64,000 nt of DNA, taken from assembly GCF_014200495.1 (NCBI RefSeq), contig NZ_JACHBY010000004.1, forward strand, positions 310,001 through 374,000. The letters are read 5' to 3'. This DNA comes from Mucilaginibacter geliditolerans (GTDB lineage Bacteria > Bacteroidota > Bacteroidia > Sphingobacteriales > Sphingobacteriaceae). The notes under the pieces are model-generated. The model did not search any database. It had not been told where the DNA came from and saw nothing but the letters and a program-made list of their open reading frames with translations. Below, piece by piece: positions 8,492-16,845 of this stretch (positions are counted from its first letter, which is position 1; every line of letters starts with the position of its first letter). Position numbers and translations under genes: made by a program.

Positions 8492-9922
8492 ATGGGATGT
8501 GGAAGTTGCTCAACAGGGGGTGGATGCTCACCTGCGGGCTGCAAAAGTAATGGCTCATGCCTTACTAACGGTTGCAGCAAATTAGATGTTTACGATTGGC
8601 TATCGCACATGGATATGCCGACAAATTATAAACCGTTTCAGGTTATCGAGGTTAAATTTAAGGGTTCAAGAAAAGAGTTTTATCTGAATAATGATAACAT
8701 TTACCTTGAAGCAGGCGAATTGGTAGTGGTTGAAACCGCTACCGGCGGCTATGATGTGGGCCACGTATCTATAACCGGTGAGCTGGTGCGGATGCAGATG
8801 GTTAAACGCCGTGTAAAGGAAGCCGATGTAACCAAAAAAATATATCGCAAAGCTACTGTAGCTGATGTTGACAAGTGGAAAGCTGCCAAAGACCTGGAGT
8901 GGGAAACCATGCACAGATCGCGCAAGCTGGCACTGGAACTTAACCTGAGCATGAAGCTGAGCGATGTGGATTACCAGGGCGATAAAACCAAGGCCACGTT
9001 TTACTATACGGCCGAAGGCCGCGTCGATTTTCGCGAATTGATCAAGAAAATGGCGGAGCAGTTCAGGATACGGATTGAGATGCGCCAGATAGGTATGCGC
9101 CAGGAAGCCAGCAGGCTGGGCGGTATCGGTTCATGCGGGCGCGAGCTTTGCTGCTCAACCTGGTTAACTGATTTTAAAACGGTATCTACTTCAGCGGCGA
9201 GGTATCAAAACCTGTCGTTAAATACCTTGAAACTTGCAGGCCAATGCGGTAAGTTAAAGTGCTGTTTAAATTACGAGCTGGATACTTATATGGATGCGCT
9301 TAAGCATATCCCCGATAATGTAAATGTGCTGAAAACCGAAAGGGGAGATGCCCGCTTACAGAAAACGGATATATTTAAAAAGCTGATGTGGTTCAGCTAC
9401 CCACGCGAAGAATCATGGATCCCACTGCCGATAAGCAAGGTTAAAGAAATTCAGCAACAAAATAAGGATGGCATTATTCCTGCCGATCTGGGCGAAATTG
9501 TACCGGTGGAAACACTTACAGCCAAGGCTCCTGATTATGAAAATGTTGTTGGCCAGGATAGCTTAACCCGTTTGGACGAGCGCAGCCGCAACAACAATAA
9601 AAAGAAGAATAAAAACCGGAATAAAAATTCAAATCCAAATGGCGGGGGTGCTACCCAAGCCAATCCTCAGCCTAACCAGCCAAGGCCACAACCTGCTGTT
9701 GCCCGCGAAGCTAACGCAAACAGGCCCCCAAGACCGGAAAGGCAACAAAAACCACAGGGCCAACCCCGTGCAGAAGGTACAAAACCGGAAGGCAATCGCC
9801 CCGAAGGGGCCCGGCCGGAAGGTGCAAAACCAAGCGGTAATAACAGGCGACATAAACACCGCCGTCCAAACCAAAATAATCAAAACCGTCCCGATAATAA
9901 CCCCGGGAAATCAGCAGAATAA
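8492..9922 (+). CDS. ricT: RicT/PSP1-family protein (YaaT-like) with basic C-terminal tail
   Basis: A 476-residue protein. The first 30 residues hold six cysteines (C3, C6, C12, C17, C23, C28), followed by KLDVYDWLSHMD. Residues 45-300 are the PSP1 domain, including the cysteine groups GSCGRELCCSTWL and GQCGKLKCCLNYEL. In Bacillus, RicT joins RicA and RicF in a 4Fe-4S complex affecting RNase Y and development; whether that complex exists here is unknown. From about residue 370 the tail becomes a disordered Lys/Asn/Pro/Arg-rich region with repeated (K/R)PEG units. It lies between holB and gldH with gaps of 2-3 bases, so an operon is likely. Confidence 0.9.
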   Translation: MGCGSCSTGGGCSPAGCKSNGSCLTNGCSKLDVYDWLSHMDMPTNYKPFQVIEVKFKGSRKEFYLNNDNIYLEAGELVVVETATGGYDVGHVSITGELVRMQMVKRRVKEADVTKKIYRKATVADVDKWKAAKDLEWETMHRSRKLALELNLSMKLSDVDYQGDKTKATFYYTAEGRVDFRELIKKMAEQFRIRIEMRQIGMRQEASRLGGIGSCGRELCCSTWLTDFKTVSTSAARYQNLSLNTLKLAGQCGKLKCCLNYELDTYMDALKHIPDNVNVLKTERGDARLQKTDIFKKLMWFSYPREESWIPLPISKVKEIQQQNKDGIIPADLGEIVPVETLTAKAPDYENVVGQDSLTRLDERSRNNNKKKNKNRNKNSNPNGGGATQANPQPNQPRPQPAVAREANANRPPRPERQQKPQGQPRAEGTKPEGNRPEGARPEGAKPSGNNRRHKHRRPNQNNQNRPDNNPGKSAE

Positions 9923-9925
9923 TTA

Positions 9926-10417
9926 ATGATGACACGGGCATTTAAAACATTATACCTTTTACCGGTTATATTAATAACATTATACTGCAGCGGCTGCACC
10001 GACCCAAACGCGGTGGTGGATAAGAGCGTGGAAATTGATAACCACAACTGGTCGTACGTTAACCGGGCTAAGTTTGATGTTAAAATTGATGACGCCAACA
10101 TCCCCTATAACCTGTATTTTAATTTAAGGGTAACTGCGGATTATAAATACGCCAACATCTTTATTTTGATGCACCAAGCTGGGCCGGATAATAAACCAAC
10201 ATCAACCCGTATGGAATTTAAACTGGCAAATACCGATGGCGAATGGTTGGGTACGGGTTCAGGTAATTTGTACAGTTACCAGATGCTGTTTAAATCAACC
10301 TACAGGTTTCCTGCTAAAGGTGTTTACCATTTTGAGATAGAGCAGAATATGCGCGATAACCCGCTGCGCGAAGTAAGCGATGTTGGCTTGAGGGTTGAAA
10401 AAGATAAAGCCCCTTGA
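9926..10417 (+). CDS. gldH: Gliding motility lipoprotein GldH
   Basis: A 163-residue lipoprotein (ITLYCSGC, lipidated cysteine about residue 24). The body matches GldH: NHNWSYVNRAKFDVKIDD, then YNLYFNLRVTADYKYANIFILMH and a C-terminal YHFEIEQNMRDNPLREVSDVGLRVE. In Flavobacterium GldH is required for gliding, and homologues are kept in non-gliding Bacteroidota, so motility cannot be inferred from this gene alone. Two successive ATG codons (9926, 9929) are possible starts. A strong terminator follows 20 bases after the stop. Confidence 0.92.
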   Translation: MMTRAFKTLYLLPVILITLYCSGCTDPNAVVDKSVEIDNHNWSYVNRAKFDVKIDDANIPYNLYFNLRVTADYKYANIFILMHQAGPDNKPTSTRMEFKLANTDGEWLGTGSGNLYSYQMLFKSTYRFPAKGVYHFEIEQNMRDNPLREVSDVGLRVEKDKAP

Positions 10418-10436
10418 CCAACCGAAAAGGGAGCTG

Positions 10437-10471
10437 AAAAGCAGGCTAAATTAAGTTTAGCCTGCTTTTTT
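10437..10471 (+). terminator. Intrinsic terminator after gldH
   Basis: A perfect 10-bp stem GCAGGCTAAA / TTTAGCCTGC with a 5-base loop, preceded by AAAA and followed by TTTTTT. It closes the holB-ricT-gldH operon. Confidence 0.92.
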
Positions 10472-10534
10472 ATTTCTCCATATTTTTTCTTTCTTAAAAT
10501 TTCCTACCTTCGTTTTGCTAATATTTTTATCAAA

Positions 10535-11935
10535 ATGAGTGTTTTTGTCTTAATCGCTGCTGTTGTAATTCTTTTAATTGCTGTGTTTCTTTTTATCAAA
10601 AAACCAGTTGCTGCTGATGGTATTTCGGCGGAGGATTTTGCACGGTTAAAAAATGAAAGTGATCAGCTTAAAATTGCTTTAGCCAAAGCAGAGGAACGTG
10701 CCTTTGGTTTAGCTGCCGAACGCGACAAAGCCGACAAGCAATTACAGGATGAGCGTATCCGCTATGAAAACTCATTGAACGTTTTAAACCAGGACCTGCT
10801 TACCGAAAAAAACCGCATGGCCAAGGCTGAAGAACAGTTCAAAGCCCAGCGTGAACGCCTTGGCGAACAGGAAAAAAGCATACAGGAAATACAGCAAAAA
10901 TTTCAGCTGGAATTTCAGAATGTGGCCAATAAGTTATTGGACGAAAAATCTCAAAAATTTGTGGAAACCAACCGGGCTAACCTGGATGTGCTGTTAAATC
11001 CGCTGAAAGAAAACATCAAAGCTTTTGAGGAAAAAGTTGACAAGGTTTATAATATGGAGGCCGCCGAGCGGAATACGCTTAAAGGTGTGATTACGCAACT
11101 GATGGATCTGAATAAACTCATCAGCAGCGAAGCTCAAAATTTAACAAAAGCACTGAAAGGTGATAATAAAAAACAAGGTAACTGGGGCGAGGTAATATTG
11201 GAGCGTGTATTGGAGCGCTCGGGCCTTGTGAAAGACCAGGAATACCGCATGCAGGTAAGTTTATCCGGTACTGATGGCAGTCGCTTACAACCCGATGTTA
11301 TCATTGATCTGCCCGATGAAAAACACTTAATCATCGACTCTAAAGTTTCCTTAATAGCCTATGAGCGCCTGGTAAATTGCGAAACCGAGGAAGAGCGCAA
11401 GCTATATTCAAAAGCGCATGTGGAATCTATCCGTGGGCACGTGAACGGCCTATCTGCAAAAAATTATCATGACCTGTACCAGATCAATTCACCGGATTTT
11501 GTTTTATTGTTTATACCGATAGAATCCTCTTTCAGCTTCGCGGTGCAATTGGATGCAGAGTTATTCAGCGATGCATGGGATAAACGGGTGGTAATTGTTA
11601 GTCCGTCTACTTTACTGGCAACCCTGCGCACCATCGCCAGCATCTGGAAACAGGAACGCCAAAACCGCAATGTATTAGAAATTGCCCGCCTAAGCGGTGC
11701 CATGTATGATAAATTCGTGGGCTTTGTGGGCGATATGGAAAGCATCGGCAAAAACATTAAACAAAGCCAGAGCGCTTATGATAATGCCATCAACAAACTA
11801 ACCGAAGGCAACGGTAACCTCACCAAAACCGCTGAAAAAATTAAGAGTTTGGGTGCTAAAGCCAATAAGCAATTGGATCAGAAGTATATTGATCAGGATG
11901 ATGTTGCGGAGCAGGTGAAGGGAGAGTTGAAATAA
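10535..11935 (+). CDS. rmuC: DNA recombination protein RmuC
   Basis: A 466-residue protein: one N-terminal membrane segment (residues 3-22), a long coiled coil (about 35-135), then the RmuC nuclease-fold domain (about 170-400). The core contains GNWGEVILERVLERSGL, LQPDVIIDLPDEKHLIIDSKVSLIAYE and FVLLFIPIESSF. It is a PD-(D/E)XK-like protein that limits inversions at repeats in E. coli. Monocistronic: its own gap follows the gldH terminator, and a repeat element lies directly downstream. Confidence 0.93.
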   Translation: MSVFVLIAAVVILLIAVFLFIKKPVAADGISAEDFARLKNESDQLKIALAKAEERAFGLAAERDKADKQLQDERIRYENSLNVLNQDLLTEKNRMAKAEEQFKAQRERLGEQEKSIQEIQQKFQLEFQNVANKLLDEKSQKFVETNRANLDVLLNPLKENIKAFEEKVDKVYNMEAAERNTLKGVITQLMDLNKLISSEAQNLTKALKGDNKKQGNWGEVILERVLERSGLVKDQEYRMQVSLSGTDGSRLQPDVIIDLPDEKHLIIDSKVSLIAYERLVNCETEEERKLYSKAHVESIRGHVNGLSAKNYHDLYQINSPDFVLLFIPIESSFSFAVQLDAELFSDAWDKRVVIVSPSTLLATLRTIASIWKQERQNRNVLEIARLSGAMYDKFVGFVGDMESIGKNIKQSQSAYDNAINKLTEGNGNLTKTAEKIKSLGAKANKQLDQKYIDQDDVAEQVKGELK

Positions 11936-12599
11936 TAAATTTCTTTCAACGCGTCATTGCTGAGGAACGAAGACAACCGACCGTAAGGAGCTCTTTAATA
12001 CCATTAAAAAACAAACACAATATTAATGATCCCCGACTATGCAAGCGAGATTTCTTCTTGTATACCTTTCTGGGGGTATCGCTCATAGCCGCTAAGGCCT
12101 ATTTCTTTTGTCTTGATACAAAAGAAACAAAAAATCAAGTCATTAGAAATGCTTCTTTGCCGCACAAGGCCTTCCCTGCAAATCAGGCAAAACCTGGGCC
12201 GCTATATTTTTACCCTGCTGTCGCTACTCACCTGGCCTTTGCGCCTCTGTAAAAATCTGCTATGCCCTGCCACGCACAAAGCCACCATTATTTTGCCTGC
12301 TTTCACCCGAAGCTGTTCTACTGACGGGGACCGAGTTTCATTTAATTTCTAAAATGGCAAAGTTTTAATTGAACCGTGATCAAAAGTGTGCAAAGGCCCG
12401 ACAAAAAGCGCGGGCCTGGGTGTTTTGCCTGTGGGCGGAAGGATCTTTTTGTCTTGACTTTTTGGTTCTTTTGTGTCAAGACAAAAGAAATAGGGCTCCG
12501 CGCCTATGAGCGGCTTCACGCGATGTTCGCGCCAGCATATTCGTAATGCTGTCGTAGAATTGCTTCGTTCCTCGCAATGACGTTGGTTATAATTATTGC
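11936..12599. other. Gene-free interval filled by a composite repeat element
   Basis: The 664 bases between convergent rmuC and thiL contain no credible gene. Nearly all of it is the nested inverted-repeat element described separately (11952-12582). Small frames within it (for example 12058-12252) have no recognisable product and arise from the arms. Confidence 0.75.
11952..12582. repeat. Composite inverted-repeat element, about 630 bp
   Basis: The outer ends (11952-11974 and 12560-12582) are inverted copies of the CGTCATTGC..GAGGAACGAAG motif shared with the repeats at 15327 and 44322. Inside lie longer inner arms (about 12079-12139 and 12453-12513), inverted to each other and about 85% alike by eye, including a run close to CGCTCATAG..GG and CCTATTTCTTTTGTCTTGA. 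Each inner arm is itself a hairpin (TTTCTTTTGT-cttgat-ACAAAAGAAA at 12102-12127; TTCTTTTGT-gtcaag-ACAAAAGAA at 12466-12489). The roughly 310-base centre has no gene I recognise. It resembles a MITE or a nested repeat; no transposase is present in the window. Confidence 0.75.
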
Positions 12600-13652
12600 C
12601 TATTCCCCGCTCTTAAACGCATTCCACCCCTGCGCCTTTAGCGGATGTACCGCTCCGCCTTTAGTTACCAGATTACAGCCCGCCGCAGGCTCTGTTATGT
12701 AACCGATGATGGTAATATCCATTTTAAACTTAATCTTGTCGTAGTCGGCTTGTTTAACGGTAAAGAGCAGCTCATAGTCCTCGCCACCACTCAGGGCACA
12801 GACGGTTGGATCGAGGTTAAACTCGCGGGCGGTTTCAAAGGTCATCGGGTCTAGCGGGATCTTTTCCTCGTATAAATTACAACCTTTATTGCTTTGCTTG
12901 CATATATGCAGTAATTCCGAAGCCAAACCATCTGATACATCAATCATTGACGTTGGTTTAACATCAATTTCCTTTAACAGATCAATAATATCACCACGCG
13001 CCTCCGGTTTTAGCTGGCGCTCAACTATATAATCCTTGCCTTCCAGGTCCGGCTGAATTTTCGGATTTTCTAAATAAATCTGTTTCTCACGTTCCAATAA
13101 TTGCAGACCGATATAAGCACCACCTAAATCGCCCGATACACATATCAAGTCGCCTTCTTCAGCACCATTACGGTAAACAATATCTTTTTCATCAGCATAA
13201 CCAATTGAGGTTACACTTATTACCAAACCTTGTTTTGATGAGGTAGTATCTCCACCAATTAAATCAACGCCGTATTTTTCGCAGGCAAGATATATGCCTT
13301 CATATAATTCTTCAATTGCCTCTAACGGGAATTTGCTCGACATCCCTATAGATACCGTTACCTGCGCGGCCGAACCATTCATAGCATATATATCACTCAG
13401 GTTTACCTGTATCGCTTTGTAGCCCAAATGCTTTAAAGGCGTATAAGCCAGGTCGAAATGGATACCTTCCAATAACATATCGGTTGATATCAATACTTTT
13501 TTCCCTTCCGGGTTAAGTACCGCCGCGTCATCGCCCACCCCTTTAACTGTACTTTTTTGTACCAGCTGTATATTTTTTGTTAAATAACTGATCAGCCCGA
13601 ACTCACCTAATTCTTCAATGTTTGTTTTTTCCTTATTATCAAATAATGCCAT
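12600..13652 (-). CDS. thiL: Thiamine-monophosphate kinase
   Basis: A 350-residue ThiL of the PurM/AIR-synthase fold: GVGDDAAVL and VLISTDMLLEGIHFDL (metal and ATP binding), HLGYKAIQVNLSDIYAMNGSAAQVTVSIGM, LIGGDTTSSKQGLVISVTSIGYA, MIDVSDGLASELLHIC and ALSGGEDYELLFTV. It phosphorylates thiamine monophosphate to the active cofactor TPP. No other thiamine genes are nearby and no TPP riboswitch is visible upstream (13653-13848). Its stop codon abuts the repeat element downstream. Confidence 0.94.
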   Translation of the reverse strand: MALFDNKEKTNIEELGEFGLISYLTKNIQLVQKSTVKGVGDDAAVLNPEGKKVLISTDMLLEGIHFDLAYTPLKHLGYKAIQVNLSDIYAMNGSAAQVTVSIGMSSKFPLEAIEELYEGIYLACEKYGVDLIGGDTTSSKQGLVISVTSIGYADEKDIVYRNGAEEGDLICVSGDLGGAYIGLQLLEREKQIYLENPKIQPDLEGKDYIVERQLKPEARGDIIDLLKEIDVKPTSMIDVSDGLASELLHICKQSNKGCNLYEEKIPLDPMTFETAREFNLDPTVCALSGGEDYELLFTVKQADYDKIKFKMDITIIGYITEPAAGCNLVTKGGAVHPLKAQGWNAFKSGE

Positions 13653-13848
13653 GATCTACTTTTTAACCCTGCAAAAATACAAAAGCTTAATTCAATTACA
13701 GGATTTACTATATAAGAAGCTTTAATAGACCAAAGCATAAAAAATTCACCTTGGTTTTATACTATTGTGCATTTTTTTAAACAAATATGTACAAATATTA
13801 ATATTAGATTAATATTCAGTTCTCATCTTTGCCGAAAACTGACTTTAT

Positions 13849-15300
13849 ATGAATTTAAAAAGACTATTTATTTACGCCGGTTTAGTACTGGCAATTGCTG
13901 GTTGTAGCAAGGATAACACCGGTACTTCAGGCACTCATCCTACAAACGGCAGCGGCACAACAAGCGGCGATACCACCGTTACTACTACACCAAAAGCCTA
14001 TTCACTTACCGAAACTTTTGAAGATGGCACCAAAACTGCTTATGCTGATGCAAATATTACCCTGAGCACAGGTTCATGGGATTTTAACGATGCTTTACTC
14101 GGTAGTTTGGCAGGTGATGTAAAAGATGGTAATCAGGCAGTACGTTTACGCACCGGCGATATCGCCATGAATTTTGATATTAACGGCGTAACGGAAATAA
14201 GTATAAAACATGCCAAATATGGTACTGATGCAAGCTCAACCTGGCAATTATTAATGTCGACCGATGGAGGTACAACTTATACACAGTTGGGCGCTAATAT
14301 TACCGAAAGCAGTACCACACTGGTAACCGACTCGTTTAAAGTTACTGCAAAAACCAAAGTAAGGTTCGAAATTAAGAAAGCCGGAACCACTCGTATTAAT
14401 ATTGATGATATTAAGTTTGAAGGTACAGGCGATCCCGGCATAACTGTTGGCCCGCCTGATACCGGCGGTGCGGATACCACATCTTCGTCATCTGCTTCAA
14501 CTCCCCGCGGTGTAACCATTGGTACTGATGTACCACCAACAATTGGCGATAACAGCGATCTTTTAATGGGTAACCCATCAAGTGCTACAACTGCCATTGT
14601 TATGATGGATAACTACCTGATGGATCAGGGTTATTATACAGAATCATATAACAGTACCAAAGGCGAACCAAACTGGGTAAGCTGGCACCTGGATGCTACT
14701 AACATCACTAACCAAAGTGCCCGTCTAAATAATTTTGCAGGCTTTAGCGGTTTGCCAACCGGTTGGTTTGAAGTACAAAGCAATGGTTACAGTGGTTCCG
14801 GTTTTGATAGGGGACATAACTGCCCGTCGGCCGACAGGACAAGCTCTACTGATGCCAATTCAGCAACTTTCCTGATGACTAATATGATACCACAGGCGCC
14901 GAATAATAATGAATCAACCTGGGCAAACCTTGAAAATTATTTACGTGAACAGGTTTTAGATGGCAATGAAGTTTATATCATCATGGGCAACTATGGCCAG
15001 GGCGGCACAGGCTCAGCAGGTGCTGCAAATACCGTAGATGGCGGCCATGTAAATGTACCAAGCAATGTATGGAAAGTAGCTGTTATTATACCAACAGGTG
15101 ATAATGATATCAGCAGGATTAGCACAACTACAAGGGTTATAGCCGTTAATACCCCTAATGTTAACAGCATTAATTCCGACTGGACAAAATATATTGTAAC
15201 CGTAAAGGATATTGAAACAGCAACGGGTTATAGTTTATTAACAGGTTTACCGGCTAATGTCAGAGCTGCGTTGGAGGTTGAGAAGGATTCAGGGATATAA
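13849..15300 (+). CDS. Secreted DNA/RNA non-specific endonuclease lipoprotein
   Basis: A 483-residue lipoprotein (VLAIAGC, Cys19). A Thr/Ser/Gly-rich linker (20-50) leads to a beta-sandwich module (about 52-195, SLTETFEDGTK to INIDDIKFEG), a second low-complexity linker, and a C-terminal NUC domain (about 230-480). The catalytic DRGH is at residues 320-323, with the metal-binding asparagine in NNNESTWANLENYLR. It would cleave extracellular nucleic acid with a divalent ion, for nutrient scavenging or matrix breakdown. The beta-sandwich may bind a carbohydrate or the surface, but I cannot assign it to a family. A weak -7-like CATCTTTG at 13824-13831 precedes the start. Confidence 0.9.
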   Translation: MNLKRLFIYAGLVLAIAGCSKDNTGTSGTHPTNGSGTTSGDTTVTTTPKAYSLTETFEDGTKTAYADANITLSTGSWDFNDALLGSLAGDVKDGNQAVRLRTGDIAMNFDINGVTEISIKHAKYGTDASSTWQLLMSTDGGTTYTQLGANITESSTTLVTDSFKVTAKTKVRFEIKKAGTTRINIDDIKFEGTGDPGITVGPPDTGGADTTSSSSASTPRGVTIGTDVPPTIGDNSDLLMGNPSSATTAIVMMDNYLMDQGYYTESYNSTKGEPNWVSWHLDATNITNQSARLNNFAGFSGLPTGWFEVQSNGYSGSGFDRGHNCPSADRTSSTDANSATFLMTNMIPQAPNNNESTWANLENYLREQVLDGNEVYIIMGNYGQGGTGSAGAANTVDGGHVNVPSNVWKVAVIIPTGDNDISRISTTTRVIAVNTPNVNSINSDWTKYIVTVKDIETATGYSLLTGLPANVRAALEVEKDSGI

Positions 15301-15326
15301 ATAATAAATTAATCGCACTTATCAAG

Positions 15327-15429
15327 AAGCGTCATTGCGAGGTACGAAGCAATCTCTAAACTATACAGAGCAACCAAAATGGTTTGACCTGCCTACGTAG
15401 AGATTGCTTCGTACCTCGCAATGACGCTT
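15327..15429. repeat. Palindromic intergenic repeat, family A copy (15 kb)
   Basis: A perfect 32-bp inverted repeat (15327-15358 and 15398-15429) starting AAGCGTCATTGCGAGGTACG, with a 39-base centre beginning AACTATACAGAG. It lies between the convergent nuclease and nadA genes, and the near-identical unit at 44322-44409 shares both arms and the centre motif. It could act as a bidirectional terminator once transcribed. Confidence 0.9.
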
Positions 15430-15444
15430 TTTATGTCTTATTTT

Positions 15445-16437
15445 TTACAATCCCAACTGCGCTGATATCTCCAGCATTCTTTCAATCGGTTTTACGGCCC
15501 TGACAATAATATGCTCAGGTACGGTTACTTCAGGCATTTCATTTTTGAGGCACAGATATAATTTTTCAAGCGTATTACGCTTCATATGTGGACAATCATT
15601 GCACGCGCAAGTGTTATTCGGCGGAGCCGGAAAAAATTTTTTGGTAGGGTTGTCTTTTTGCATCTGGTGCAAAATACCTGCCTCTGTAGCTACAATAAAC
15701 TCAGTAGCCGGGTTATTGGTAGCATATTTTAATATCCCGGTGGTCGATCCTATATAATCAGCCATTTGCAAAATAACATCCTCACATTCAGGGTGTGCCA
15801 ACAGTTTAGCATTAGGATGGCGTTCCTTAAGCTTGGTTATTTTCTCTCTCGAAAATATCTCATGCACCATACAGGCACCATTCCATAAAACCAGGTCGCG
15901 ACCAGTTTTTTTAGCTACATAAGCACCCAGGTTTTTATCGGGCCCGAATATAATTTTCTGGTCTTTAGGCAAGCTCTCTACTATTTGTATCGCATTACTT
16001 GATGTACAAACAATATCGCTTAAAGCCTTTAGCTCAGCTGTGCAATTTACATAAGTTATTACCAGGTGATCAGGATACGATTCTTTAAACTTCCTGAACA
16101 AATGTGGTGGGCAACTATCTGCTAATGAGCATCCTGCTTTTAAGTCGGGTAATAAAACTTTTTTGTTTGGTGATAATATTTTTGCTGTTTCTGCCATGAA
16201 GTGTACGCCAGCGAATACAATAATATCGGCATCGGTTTTAGCGGCTTGTTGTGATAATCCCAAGCTATCGCCGATATAATCCGCGATGTCCTGGATATCA
16301 CCCTCCTGGTAATAGTGAGCAAGTATAACAGCATTTTTCTCTTTTTTTAATTTTTCAATTTCAACAAAAAGATCAAGCGTCGGGTCGATGTATTCGTCCA
16401 CGAAACCTTTCAAATTTATTTCCTCTAAGGTATCCAT
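15445..16437 (-). CDS. nadA: Quinolinate synthase A
   Basis: About 330 residues. Signature segments are [25 protein letters not shown] (substrate His/Tyr), [64 protein letters not shown] and the C-terminal [24 protein letters not shown]. The conserved cysteines (in [17 protein letters not shown] and the C-terminal CNDC) bind the 4Fe-4S cluster. It condenses iminoaspartate with DHAP to quinolinate. The ATG at 16437 gives MDTLEEINL; an in-frame TTG lies four codons upstream. Divergent from nadB, its pathway partner. Confidence 0.95.
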   Translation of the reverse strand: MDTLEEINLKGFVDEYIDPTLDLFVEIEKLKKEKNAVILAHYYQEGDIQDIADYIGDSLGLSQQAAKTDADIIVFAGVHFMAETAKILSPNKKVLLPDLKAGCSLADSCPPHLFRKFKESYPDHLVITYVNCTAELKALSDIVCTSSNAIQIVESLPKDQKIIFGPDKNLGAYVAKKTGRDLVLWNGACMVHEIFSREKITKLKERHPNAKLLAHPECEDVILQMADYIGSTTGILKYATNNPATEFIVATEAGILHQMQKDNPTKKFFPAPPNNTCACNDCPHMKRNTLEKLYLCLKNEMPEVTVPEHIIVRAVKPIERMLEISAQLGL

Positions 16438-16845
16438 TCCACAAATCAAATAATAATAATTAGTTTTTATATATATAAAGAAACTATTGTTATTAAGGTG
16501 TTAGTTATGTTTAAAAGTTGTGAAGCTTTATACATAAAATATTGTTTTTAATAATTTACTAACATTTAATATACATTGTTTTTACTTTATTGCATTGATT
16601 AATAAGTCTATTTATAAACCATGAAATATTTTTAAAACAGTTTTGTTAATATTTCACTTGGTTAATAAATGTTAGTTACTAGCGTTTATGATCTTAAAAG
16701 TAGCTCAAAGATTGGGAGCTTTTGTCATGAAAGTCACACTTATCAACCTTTTAATATTTTATTAAGTTTTTACTTACACAAAATTAACATCTTTAATGCC
16801 TATTACTAACAGAAGCATTAATTTTACACATCTTATATATAATTT
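16438..16845. promoter_or_regulatory. Divergent nadA/nadB intergenic region
   Basis: An AT-rich 408-base spacer between two divergent genes of the same pathway, which must hold both promoters. I see no NiaR or NrtR-type palindrome that I can recognise, no riboswitch and no small gene. The length leaves room for a shared regulator site that I cannot identify by eye. Confidence 0.5.

Noticed and set aside
12058..12352. Two overlapping plus-strand frames inside the composite repeat
   Set aside because: They run through hairpin arms and low-complexity sequence, match no family, and the arms explain the open frames.
13653..13848. TPP riboswitch near thiL
   Set aside because: The region is upstream of both thiL and the nuclease, but I find no CTGAGA-type THI box.
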